DNA of 64,000 nucleotides from Caenimonas soli (GTDB taxonomy: Bacteria > Pseudomonadota > Gammaproteobacteria > Burkholderiales > Burkholderiaceae_C): the NCBI RefSeq assembly GCF_013155545.1, contig NZ_JABJVV010000020.1:36643-100642 (forward strand). Reading direction: 5' to 3'. A program made the translations under genes and the position numbers. Within the stretch, counting starts at the first letter, position 1. Each line of letters opens with the position of its first letter. Below are positions 15,886-25,217 of this stretch, piece by piece. The notes beneath the pieces are model-generated. The model was not told the DNA's origin. It made no database searches and worked only from the letters and a program-made list of their open reading frames with translations.

Positions 15886-17143
15886 ACCGCTGCGTGACGA
15901 CATCCATATCCCCGGCGGAACCGGCGGCCGACCAGGCCAGGGCCAAGGCTGCGCCTTGCAGCGAAGCGAATTCGGGCATGGCGCCATCGGTATCGATTGC
16001 GAACGCCTCGCCCATGACGGCGCCCGCGCTGTCATGGCGCTGGGCGACGAGACGTTCCGCGCCAGCCGCGCCCCAGAAAACCACGTAGCCGCCGTCGCTG
16101 AGGGCGCTGGCAGAGGAGGGCAGGGACGAGAGCGAGGTGGACTTGCCCATGGGGCTGCCGTTGCGGTCGAACATCTGGCTGTAGGCCGAACTGCCTGCAA
16201 CCGACAAGAGCACGTAACCGCCCTGCTTCAAGGGCAGCAGGACCGACTTGGCCGGCAGGCCGTTCTCTGCGTACGGCAACGCGACCGTGTGGCCCAGGTC
16301 GACTTGCGTGTATCTCACGTACAGCTCGCCGGCCGCACGCCGGAAAGTGGAGACCAGGTAGCCGCCGCCAAGGGCCGGCGTCAACTCGAAGGAGGTGCCG
16401 ATGTCGCCGCTGCCCACATTGAGCCGCCCGCCCGCCGGTTGCCCCTGGCTGTCATAGCGCTGCGTCTGGAAGCTCGGCACCTTGCCTGTGTAGTCTTCGC
16501 TGATGCTCGCCCAGCCCACCAGGAAGCTGCCGTCGTCCCAAGACAGGATGGCCGGGTCGGCGACGTAGTTAAGAGTCCTGGCGCCGATCTGGTTCTGCAC
16601 GACAGCCACCACCTCGGTTTCGCCGCCGACCGGAGCGCCGCCGGCATCGAACAGGCGCGCATAAATTCCCGAGCTCACGATCCACGGTTCCACGGGAGAC
16701 GGCGTGCGAGTCGAGCCGTAGGCCACCGCGATGCCGCCGTCGCTGCGCACCGCGATCGCAAGGCTGGACGGCTCGAAACTGAAGGGGATCAGCGTCTGCG
16801 GGCCCACCTTCACCCCGGCCGCGTCGTAGCGCTGGGTGTAGAGCTCGTCTTCGGACAACCAGGCCACCGTGTAACCGCCGTCGGCGAGGGCGCCCACCGC
16901 GCGAACCTTCTGGTCGCCCGCGGTCGTCGTGTTGACAACGCTGGCGTCCTGCGCGATGAGGCCGGCCGTCTTCATGGGTTTCTGGCTGAGAGCCTGCTCG
17001 GTAGTTGCTGCTGAGCTCGAGCTGGACGTCGAGGCGCCGCCGCCGGATCCACCGCCGCATGCGCCGAGCGCCGCGATTGTCATGGCCAGGAAAATCCGGG
17101 GGATCACGTAAGCCGACGTGAGGCGGGTACTGCTGTTTGCCAT
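15869..17143 (-). CDS. Repeat-containing lipoprotein, probable beta-propeller
   Basis: The 424-residue protein has a signal sequence ending in the lipobox LGACGGG with Cys near 29, then a Ser/Gly-rich linker. The body contains five or so repeats with the pattern DGGYTVAW ... TQRYDAAG (for example near 88-110, 215-235 and 355-380). This suggests a propeller or other repeated beta fold. No catalytic motif is seen. A surface-exposed role is inferred. It has its own transcription unit and converges on traX. Confidence 0.75.
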   Translation of the reverse strand: MANSSTRLTSAYVIPRIFLAMTIAALGACGGGSGGGASTSSSSSAATTEQALSQKPMKTAGLIAQDASVVNTTTAGDQKVRAVGALADGGYTVAWLSEDELYTQRYDAAGVKVGPQTLIPFSFEPSSLAIAVRSDGGIAVAYGSTRTPSPVEPWIVSSGIYARLFDAGGAPVGGETEVVAVVQNQIGARTLNYVADPAILSWDDGSFLVGWASISEDYTGKVPSFQTQRYDSQGQPAGGRLNVGSGDIGTSFELTPALGGGYLVSTFRRAAGELYVRYTQVDLGHTVALPYAENGLPAKSVLLPLKQGGYVLLSVAGSSAYSQMFDRNGSPMGKSTSLSSLPSSASALSDGGYVVFWGAAGAERLVAQRHDSAGAVMGEAFAIDTDGAMPEFASLQGAALALAWSAAGSAGDMDVVTQRFTPTP

Positions 17144-17226
17144 GGTGACCCGTATTGATGAGATTTCATCTTAGGGTCCACCCCGCTGAGCTTTTGTAGG
17201 ACGACTGCGCCACCTACGCGGGAAGT

Positions 17227-17547
17227 TCAAGAAGGCGAGCGGCGCTCCAGTTCACGCTCCAGGCGATGCCTCTGGGCAATCTCCTCTTCCAGCAATTCCT
17301 TGACGTCGTGCAATTCCTCCGCGGCGCCCAACACCTTTTCCTCGATCACCGCGTTCTGTTCCAAGGCCTTGCGCACATCGCCCTTCTTCTGGTCCTCCGG
17401 CAGGTTCTGCCCCAGCGCCGTACTGGACAGATGCAACTCCGCCCCCGCAATCGCGAGTTCGTCCTTGATCTGCTCGGTCTTGGTTTTGGCCTGAATGAGT
17501 GGCTCGATGGGGCCCGGCCTGCCGGTCGCTTGATCAGTTGACTTCAT
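17227..17547 (-). CDS. Small coiled-coil protein of unknown function
   Basis: The 106-residue product is rich in Glu, Lys, Leu and Ala. Heptads run from about 60 to 103 (AVIEEKVLGAAEELHDVKEL, then ELERELERR style). It is soluble with no signal peptide. The start is supported by AAAGGA 5 bases upstream. That ribosome site is partly inside a 13-base-pair inverted repeat (17556-17592). Such small helical proteins occur in Burkholderiales but I know of no assigned function. Confidence 0.7.
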   Translation of the reverse strand: MKSTDQATGRPGPIEPLIQAKTKTEQIKDELAIAGAELHLSSTALGQNLPEDQKKGDVRKALEQNAVIEEKVLGAAEELHDVKELLEEEIAQRHRLERELERRSPS

Positions 17548-17555
17548 GGGATGTC

Positions 17556-17592
17556 CTTTGAGCGCGGGGACGTTTGGCTCCCGCGCTCAAAG
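17556..17592 (-). promoter_or_regulatory. Perfect 13-bp inverted repeat overlapping a ribosome site
   Basis: The arms are CTTTGAGCGCGGG (17556-17568) and CCCGCGCTCAAAG (17580-17592), separated by 11 bases. In the minus-strand transcript the hairpin would pair four bases of the AAAGGA ribosome site of the downstream coiled-coil gene. There is no T tract, so it is not a standard terminator for the GH8 gene upstream. It could be a translational switch or a protein operator. Confidence 0.6.
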
Positions 17593-17656
17593 ATAGGTCC
17601 GTAGAGCCGTTGCGGCTGTAGGCGCAGGCCGCTTGTTCAGATGCCGGCCCGAAGAA

Positions 17657-19504
<1,848 letters not shown>

Positions 19505-19863
19505 TAACTTTGTAAGAACTAACTCAGGATGAACGGAAGCTCATCTGCGAAGCGCCGCCGCGTGAGCGGGTGGCGGAGACAGCTGAGACGGAGTTAGCTC
19601 AGCAACAGGGGCGACTGTAGTAGGAGACGTCCCACAAGCGTGTCAGCTCGTGGCCTACAGATGTAATGAAATCCGGCGGCGCGACGCAGCACTTGGCGTG
19701 CGTTTTTGCACGATTAGATGGGGATGAGGTGTGGGAGCTGAAAAGCAAACACAGGCTCAACAGTAAGCACTGATGAGCTTTGCGGGGCTGGAAGGGCTGT
19801 GGTGCGTCAGCGACAGGGGCGCAGCGGACCCGATCGCGTGCGGGAACATGTACGTCGCAAGAT
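19505..19863. other. 359-base intergenic stretch without a recognised gene
   Basis: It lies between the GH8 gene and the 2-TM protein gene, with lower GC than its surroundings in the middle (19620-19770). It presumably holds the GH8 promoter. I see no RNA gene, convincing ORF or strong hairpin. Confidence 0.4.
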
Positions 19864-20115
19864 TTACGTTTCGTCGCGGCTATGTGCAGCGGCCGCGCGC
19901 GCCCCCAGGCGCCGCCAGACCCAGCGTGTGGGCAGCATCGGCACCAGGAAGATAGCAATCCACCCGAGGGCCAGGACCACACCTTCCAGCCACCCGGGCA
20001 GCAGGCCCGAGTGCGGGCCCGCCACCAGCAATACGGTGCCGAGGCTGAGTGCCGCCACGACGAGCAGCGACACCAGATACGTCAAGCCGGTGAGGAAGCC
20101 TCTCACGAGACTCAC
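19864..20115 (-). CDS. Two-TM membrane protein coupled to the copper chaperone gene
   Basis: The 83-residue protein has two hydrophobic segments at about 8-32 (LTYLVSLLVVAALSLGTVLLV) and 39-61 (LPGWLEGVVLALGWIAIFLVP). An Arg-rich cytosolic tail follows. It has no Cys, His or Met metal motif. Its start overlaps the stop of the copper chaperone gene by four bases (20112-20115), so the two are translated together. A part in copper handling is inferred from position only. Confidence 0.65.
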   Translation of the reverse strand: MSLVRGFLTGLTYLVSLLVVAALSLGTVLLVAGPHSGLLPGWLEGVVLALGWIAIFLVPMLPTRWVWRRLGARAAAAHSRDET

Positions 20116-20303
20116 GCGGTCGGATAGCCCGCCTCGGCCAGGGCGCCGGCGATGAAGGCGCGGTCCCGGCTCGACTCGACCTTCACCTTCTTGGCGGCCA
20201 GGTCAACCTCGACCTTGGCTTGCGGGTCTACCAGCTTGACCGCACGGGTCACAGCGTCGACGCAATGGTCGCAGCTCATGGCCTGGACATCGAATTCAAT
20301 CAT
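20112..20303 (-). CDS. copZ: CopZ-like copper chaperone (HMA domain)
   Basis: The 63-residue, single heavy-metal-associated domain protein carries MSCDHC near residues 9-14, the MxCxxC Cu(I)-binding motif. The usual alpha-beta ferredoxin-like pattern ends at GALAEAGYP. It delivers Cu(I) to CopA in the cytosol. A good ribosome site (aaggagcatccc) precedes the ATG. It is divergent from copA, with a 111-base regulatory gap. Confidence 0.9.
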   Translation of the reverse strand: MIEFDVQAMSCDHCVDAVTRAVKLVDPQAKVEVDLAAKKVKVESSRDRAFIAGALAEAGYPTA

Positions 20304-20340
20304 GGGATGCTCCTTCGTGGATGATGATGATCGAGCCGGG

Positions 20341-20363
20341 ATTCCCCACGGTATGGAGGGAAT
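20341..20363. promoter_or_regulatory. Inverted repeat in the copZ-copA gap
   Basis: ATTCCC and GGGAAT form a perfect 6-base dyad separated by 11 bases. The size is close to MerR-family operators, so it may be a second CueR-type site serving copZ. No good -35/-10 pair on the minus strand confirms this. Confidence 0.35.
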
Positions 20364-20376
20364 TGCACTCCTGTCC

Positions 20377-20407
20377 TTGACCCTAACATGGTGGGAAGGT
20401 TGAGACT
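20377..20407 (+). promoter_or_regulatory. CueR-type promoter of copA
   Basis: TTGACC (20377-20382), a 19-base spacer containing the right half-site GGGAAGGT, and GAGACT (20402-20407) form a MerR-family promoter like that of E. coli copA. The left half-site is degenerate. The expected transcription start falls about 7 bases after the -10, at the copA ATG (20415). Confidence 0.72.
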
Positions 20408-20414
20408 TGGCACC

Positions 20415-22640
20415 ATGAACACAACAACGACTTTAAAGCCTTCCGCGCTCCCCGCAACCGACTGGACGTTGCCGGTCGAGGGCATGACCTGCGCATCCTG
20501 TGTGAGCCGCGTCGAGAAAGCCCTGGCATCGCTTCCCGGTGTGCAGCAGGCCACGGTCAACCTGGCGACCGAGATGGCCACGGTGAAGGCCGACCCGGCG
20601 GTGGGGCTGGACGCCTTGCGCGGCGCCGTCGAGAAGGCCGGCTATTCCGTCGGCGAACCGCCGGCCAGTGAGGGCACGCCTGCCGCCGCCTCCGTTGGCG
20701 CGGCCAAGGCCAACGAGTGGTGGCCGGTCGCGCTGTCGGCGGCGCTGTCGCTGCCGCTCATCCTTCCGATGATCGCCATGCTGTTCGGCCTGGACTGGGC
20801 CTTGCCCGGCTGGCTGCAGCTGGCGCTGGCCACGCCGGTGCAGTTCTGGCTGGGCGGCCGGTTCTATCGCTCGGGCTGGAAGGCCCTCAAGGCCCGCGCC
20901 GGCAACATGGACCTGCTGGTGGCGCTGGGCACCTCGGCCGGATACGGCTTGAGCGTGTACCTGTTGCTGGTTCATGGCGGCCATGGCATGGCCCACCTGT
21001 ATTTCGAAGCGTCGGCGGTGGTCATCACCCTGGTGCTGCTGGGCAAATGGCTGGAGACGCGCGCGAAACGCCAGACCACGGAGGCCATCCGTGCGTTGAA
21101 CGCCTTGCGTCCCGAGACGGCCCGGGTACGCCGCGGCGGCCGGGACATCGAGATGCCCATCGGCAAGGTGGCCCGCGGCGACCTGGTGGTGGTGCGCCCC
21201 GGCGAACGGGTGCCGGTGGACGGCATCGTGGTGGAGGGGGCGAGCCACATCGACGAGTCCCTGATCACCGGCGAAAGCCTGCCGGTGGCCAAGCACGAAG
21301 GCCACAAGGTCACCGGCGGCTCCATGAACGCCGAGGGCCTGCTGCTGGTCGAGACCACGGCGGTGGGCGCCGAATCCACGTTAGCGCGGATCGTCCGGCT
21401 GGTCGAATCGGCCCAGGCCAAAAAGGCCCCGATCCAGCGCCTGGTCGACCGGGTGAGCGAGGTGTTCGTGCCCGTCGTCATTGCGATCGCGCTGGTCACT
21501 TTGCTGGGCGGGGGCCTGGCTTCGGGCGATTGGGAGGCGGCGATCCTCAATGCCGTGGCCGTGTTGGTCATCGCATGTCCCTGCGCGCTGGGGCTGGCGA
21601 CGCCCACGGCCATCATGGCCGGCACCGGCGTAGCGGCGCGCCATGGGATCCTGATCAAGGATGCGGAAGCGCTGGAGATCGCCCACCAGGTCAAGGTGGT
21701 GGCTTTCGACAAGACCGGCACGCTCACCGAGGGCAAGCCCCAGCTGGTGGCTGTGGAAGCGGCGCGGGGCGACCGGGCGTCGCTGCTGGCGATCAGCGCC
21801 GCCATCCAGTCGGGCAGCGAGCACCCGTTGGCGCGCGCTGTGTGTGACGCAGCCGAGCGGGAGAGCGTGCAGCATGCCGGCGCGGCCAAAGTGCGCGCAA
21901 TCGCGGGCCGGGGCGTCGCGGCGCAAGTCGGCGGGCGCGATCTGCGTCTGGGCAGCACGCGCCTGATGGAAGAGTTGAAGGTCGATCTGGGCGCGCTGGC
22001 TGCGTGTGCCGCGCAATTGCAGGGGCAGGGCCGCACGGTGTCGTGGGTGGCCGACGTGACCGAAGCGCCGGTGCTGCTGGGCCTGTTGGCTTTCGGCGAT
22101 ACGGTCAAGCCCACGGCCCGGGCGGCGGTGGCCACGCTGCGCGAGCAGGGTGTGCGCTCGGTGCTGGTGACCGGCGACAACCAGGGCAGCGCCGAGGCCA
22201 TCGCGGCCTTGGTGGGTATCGACGAGGTCCGCGCCGAAATCTTGCCCGAGGACAAGGCCAGGATCGTCGCGCAGCTCAAAGCCGGCGACGAGATGGTGGC
22301 GATGGTCGGCGACGGCATCAACGATGCGCCGGCGCTGGCCGCGGCCGACGTGGGCATCGCCATGTCCAGCGGTACCGACGTCGCCATGCATGCGGCCGGC
22401 GTCACCTTGATGCGCGGCGATCCGGCGCTGGTGGCCGATGCCATCGACATCTCGCGGCGCACCTACGCCAAGATTCGCCAGAACCTGTTCTGGGCCTTCG
22501 TCTACAACGTGGTCGGCATTCCGCTGGCGGCGTTCGGGCTGCTCAGCCCCGTGATCGCCGGCGCCGCCATGGCATTCAGCAGCGTGAGCGTGGTCACCAA
22601 CGCCTTGACGCTGCGCAACTGGAAGGGAAGCTCCCGATGA
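20415..22640 (+). CDS. copA: Cu(I)-exporting P-type ATPase CopA
   Basis: The start at 20415 is preferred over 20388, which lies within the promoter. The 741-residue protein has one N-terminal HMA domain (GMTCASC near 22-28) and eight membrane segments. It has the actuator TGES, the membrane CPC motif (ACPCALGLATP), the phosphorylation site DKTGTLTEG, the SEHPLARA histidine-proline motif and GDGINDAPALA. It pumps Cu(I) out of the cytosol. There is no ribosome site before the ATG and the promoter sits immediately upstream, so the mRNA may be leaderless. cueR overlaps its stop by four bases. Confidence 0.95.
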   Translation: MNTTTTLKPSALPATDWTLPVEGMTCASCVSRVEKALASLPGVQQATVNLATEMATVKADPAVGLDALRGAVEKAGYSVGEPPASEGTPAAASVGAAKANEWWPVALSAALSLPLILPMIAMLFGLDWALPGWLQLALATPVQFWLGGRFYRSGWKALKARAGNMDLLVALGTSAGYGLSVYLLLVHGGHGMAHLYFEASAVVITLVLLGKWLETRAKRQTTEAIRALNALRPETARVRRGGRDIEMPIGKVARGDLVVVRPGERVPVDGIVVEGASHIDESLITGESLPVAKHEGHKVTGGSMNAEGLLLVETTAVGAESTLARIVRLVESAQAKKAPIQRLVDRVSEVFVPVVIAIALVTLLGGGLASGDWEAAILNAVAVLVIACPCALGLATPTAIMAGTGVAARHGILIKDAEALEIAHQVKVVAFDKTGTLTEGKPQLVAVEAARGDRASLLAISAAIQSGSEHPLARAVCDAAERESVQHAGAAKVRAIAGRGVAAQVGGRDLRLGSTRLMEELKVDLGALAACAAQLQGQGRTVSWVADVTEAPVLLGLLAFGDTVKPTARAAVATLREQGVRSVLVTGDNQGSAEAIAALVGIDEVRAEILPEDKARIVAQLKAGDEMVAMVGDGINDAPALAAADVGIAMSSGTDVAMHAAGVTLMRGDPALVADAIDISRRTYAKIRQNLFWAFVYNVVGIPLAAFGLLSPVIAGAAMAFSSVSVVTNALTLRNWKGSSR

Positions 22641-23059
22641 ACGGCCAGTACAACGTGGGCGCCGCCGCGCGCCTGTCCAATGTTTCCGCCAAGATGGTGC
22701 GGCATTACGAGTCGCTGGGGCTGTTGCCCACGGTGTCGCGCACCGACTCGGGCTACCGGCAGTACAGCGACAAGGAAATCCACACGCTGCGTTTCATCCG
22801 GCGCGCGCGTGACCTGGGGTTCAGCATGGCCGAGATCGGCGAGCTGCTCAAGCTGTGGCAGAACCGCCGCCGGCCCAGCGCCAGCGTCAGGCGCATCGCG
22901 TCGGAGCATGTCGCGGCGCTGGACGCGAAGATGGCGGAAATGGCGGCCATGCGCAAGACGCTGCAGCACCTGATTCACTGCTGCAGTGGCGACGAGCGCC
23001 CCGATTGCCCTATCCTCGATGAACTGGCCCAGGAGCATGGCGGCCAGGGGTCCTCGTAG
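22637..23059 (+). CDS. cueR: CueR-like Cu(I)-responsive MerR regulator
   Basis: The 140-residue protein has the N-terminal helix-turn-helix VGAAARLSNVSAKMVRHYE. Its C-terminal metal loop is C-x7-C with Cys116 and Cys124 (CSGDERPDC), the spacing of CueR. It activates copA by distorting the 19-base-spacer promoter. Translation starts within the copA stop (ATGA), so regulator and pump are co-expressed in a feedback loop. Confidence 0.92.
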   Translation: MNGQYNVGAAARLSNVSAKMVRHYESLGLLPTVSRTDSGYRQYSDKEIHTLRFIRRARDLGFSMAEIGELLKLWQNRRRPSASVRRIASEHVAALDAKMAEMAAMRKTLQHLIHCCSGDERPDCPILDELAQEHGGQGSS

Positions 23060-23065
23060 GCGAGC

Positions 23066-23272
23066 TCATTGCAGCCGGATGTCGCCCTCGAACTGGACGT
23101 TCAGTTTCAGGCCGGCAATTTCCAGTGTCATCTTGGCGGGGAAGGACTCGGTGCCCGCGATGGCGCCATCGGCCACCGCCTTCGCCACCGCCTGCTCGAT
23201 GTCGTGCTGCGATTTGACGCCGACCATCTTGAGAAATTTCCGGATGCTGAGGTTAAAAACTTCTTCGTTCAT
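23066..23272 (-). CDS. DUF6494 family protein
   Basis: The 68-residue protein begins MNEEVFNLSIRKFLKMVGV and ends in a short beta pair (MTLEIAGLKLNVQFEGDI). This matches the compact DUF6494 family as I remember it. It is soluble with no signal. Function is unknown. It converges on cueR with a 6-base gap and is followed on the opposite side by the YkvA gene in the same orientation. Confidence 0.75.
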   Translation of the reverse strand: MNEEVFNLSIRKFLKMVGVKSQHDIEQAVAKAVADGAIAGTESFPAKMTLEIAGLKLNVQFEGDIRLQ

Positions 23273-23302
23273 GGCGTTCTCCCAGAATGATCGGCAATGT
23301 CC

Positions 23303-23578
23303 TCAGCGGGCCCTGCGGTTGGCAGCTGCCTGGGCAATCTCCGGCGGCAGGCGCTTGAGCAGCCAGCGGATCGCCAGCGGCACCAGCACCAGGTCGTCCA
23401 TCACGCCGAGCACGGGCACCACGTCGGGGATGATGTCGATGGGCGACAGCACATAAAGCGCGATCAGCGCGGTGCTCAGCTTCAGCCAGCCCGGCGCGGC
23501 GGGGTGCCGCAACGCGAACCACAGTTGCCGCGCGTCGCCGCGCAGCACGGTCCACAGCAGGGTGAGGCGTTTCAACAT
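23303..23578 (-). CDS. YkvA/DUF1232 membrane protein
   Basis: The 91-residue protein has the DUF1232 core KLSTALIALYVLSPIDIIPD, followed by VPVLGVMDDLVLVPLAIRWLL. This pattern (SPIDxIPD ... G..DD) defines the family. It is a small membrane protein of unknown function. It lies 30 bases upstream of the DUF6494 gene on the same strand, so they may be co-transcribed. Confidence 0.85.
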   Translation of the reverse strand: MLKRLTLLWTVLRGDARQLWFALRHPAAPGWLKLSTALIALYVLSPIDIIPDVVPVLGVMDDLVLVPLAIRWLLKRLPPEIAQAAANRRAR

Positions 23579-23672
23579 GGCAGGGCTCCTTCGGCCCCCG
23601 CGGGCCGCTATGCCGCCCAGATGGCGCCGGCCGCGCGCACTGCAAGGGCCGCCTCACCGGGCGTTACAAAGC

Positions 23673-25124
23673 TCAGGCGCGTTCGAAGTCGATGAAGCTT
23701 TGTGCCGCATCCACCGCCACCAGCTTGACGCGCAGGTTGTCGCCCACGTCCAGCCCTTCGAAGCCGCGCACCACGCGGCCTTCCAGCAGCGGTCGGCCGA
23801 TGCGAACGAAGGTGCCCTTGGCCGCGGCGCCGGTGACGATGGCGTCGAAAGTTTCGCCGATGCGCTCATGCATCAGATAGGCCCCTGCGGCCTTGAGCAC
23901 CTGGCGCTCGACCTTGCTGGCGTTGTCCTCCTGGACGGTACAGTGCCGGGCGATTTCGGTCAGCGCCTCGACTGAATAGGGCGGCGCCTCGTCCGCCAGT
24001 GCGGCCTTCAGCAGCCGCTGGGTCACCAGATCGGGAAAGCGCCGGTTGGGCGCGGTGGAATGCGCGTAGTCGTTCACCGCCAGCCCGAAATGCGCTAGGC
24101 CCGCCGCACCGGCGGGCGCCGCGGCGTACTCGCCCGAGCCCAGCATCTTCACCACCGCCAGCGACAGATCCGCAAAGCCGTCCGGGTCGGCCAGGCGGCG
24201 CGCGCGCAGGAAACCGTCGAGTGCCAGCGCATCGGGCGCCGCGGGCAATTGAACACCGTGGCCTGCCGCCAGTGCCACGATGCGGTCCCAGCGCCGCGGC
24301 GCCTTCAGGAAGCGGCGCAGTGACGGGAAGCCCTTGTGTTGCAGGAATCGCGCTGTCGCCGCGTTGGCCGCGATCATCAGGTCGGCAATCAGGTCCTTGG
24401 CGCGGTTCTTCTCGTCGGGGCGCAAGTCCACCAGCTGGCCACCCTCGAATACCGGACGCGCCGCCACCGTCTTCACGTTCAATGCGCCGCGCGCCTGGCG
24501 CAACTGCCGCAGCTGGCCGGCCAGCGCGTCATGCCAGCGAAGCTGGTCCGCCAGCCCCGGCACGCTGTCCACCTGCGGCGGCGCGGGCGCCACACCGTCC
24601 AGCCATGCCGAAACGCCGTTGTAGGTGAGCTTGGCGCGGTTCAGCACAGCGGCCCGGTAAACGTCGGAGCGGGTCACCGTGCCGTCGGCCTGCACCACCA
24701 TATCGACCACCACCGCCAGCCGATCCTCGCCCTCGTGCAGCGAGGTGAGGTCGGTGGACAGCATCTCCGGCAGCATCGGAAAGACGCCGGCCGCGGTGTA
24801 CACCGAGGTGGTGTTGACGCCCGCATGGCCGTCGATCGCGCCGCCGGGCTGCACCATGGCGTCGACGTCGGCGACCGCCACCAGCAGGCGCGTCGTTCCG
24901 TCGGGCAGCGGTTCGGCCACGCTCAGCTGGTCGAGGTCGCGCGTGTCGTCGTTGTCGATGGAGAACCAGGTCAGATGCCGCAGGTCCGTGATGGAGCCGT
25001 TGCGTTCGGGACCGGCCCGTCGCGCGGCTTCGGCCTCCCGCAGCGCCTGGGGCGCGAAGGCGGGCAGCAGGCCGCGCGAGCGCATGGCCTCGACGGCGAT
25101 CTGGTGCAGGTTGATGGGGTCCAT
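23673..25124 (-). CDS. RNB-domain (RNase II/R-like) ribonuclease
   Basis: The start at 25124 (MDPINLHQIAVEAM) is chosen because further extension would run through the divergent gene. The 483-residue protein has the RNB catalytic Asp cluster IDNDDTRDLDQ near 55-65. The family blocks TSVYTAAGVFPMLPEMLS, NRAKLTYN and FGLAVNDYAHSTAPNRRFPDL follow. A C-terminal S1-like segment ends VGDNLRVKLVAVD. N-terminal cold-shock domains of full RNase II/R are missing, so it is a short form known in Proteobacteria. 3'-to-5' exoribonuclease activity is inferred. Confidence 0.88.
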   Translation of the reverse strand: MDPINLHQIAVEAMRSRGLLPAFAPQALREAEAARRAGPERNGSITDLRHLTWFSIDNDDTRDLDQLSVAEPLPDGTTRLLVAVADVDAMVQPGGAIDGHAGVNTTSVYTAAGVFPMLPEMLSTDLTSLHEGEDRLAVVVDMVVQADGTVTRSDVYRAAVLNRAKLTYNGVSAWLDGVAPAPPQVDSVPGLADQLRWHDALAGQLRQLRQARGALNVKTVAARPVFEGGQLVDLRPDEKNRAKDLIADLMIAANAATARFLQHKGFPSLRRFLKAPRRWDRIVALAAGHGVQLPAAPDALALDGFLRARRLADPDGFADLSLAVVKMLGSGEYAAAPAGAAGLAHFGLAVNDYAHSTAPNRRFPDLVTQRLLKAALADEAPPYSVEALTEIARHCTVQEDNASKVERQVLKAAGAYLMHERIGETFDAIVTGAAAKGTFVRIGRPLLEGRVVRGFEGLDVGDNLRVKLVAVDAAQSFIDFERA

Positions 25125-25217
25125 GAGGCGCAGCGGAGGCACCCACTGTACCCAATGGAAATCAACTAGACAATAATCCCCGTCGACGAGCATCTCGGCC
25201 ACCGCACTCACAGCACA

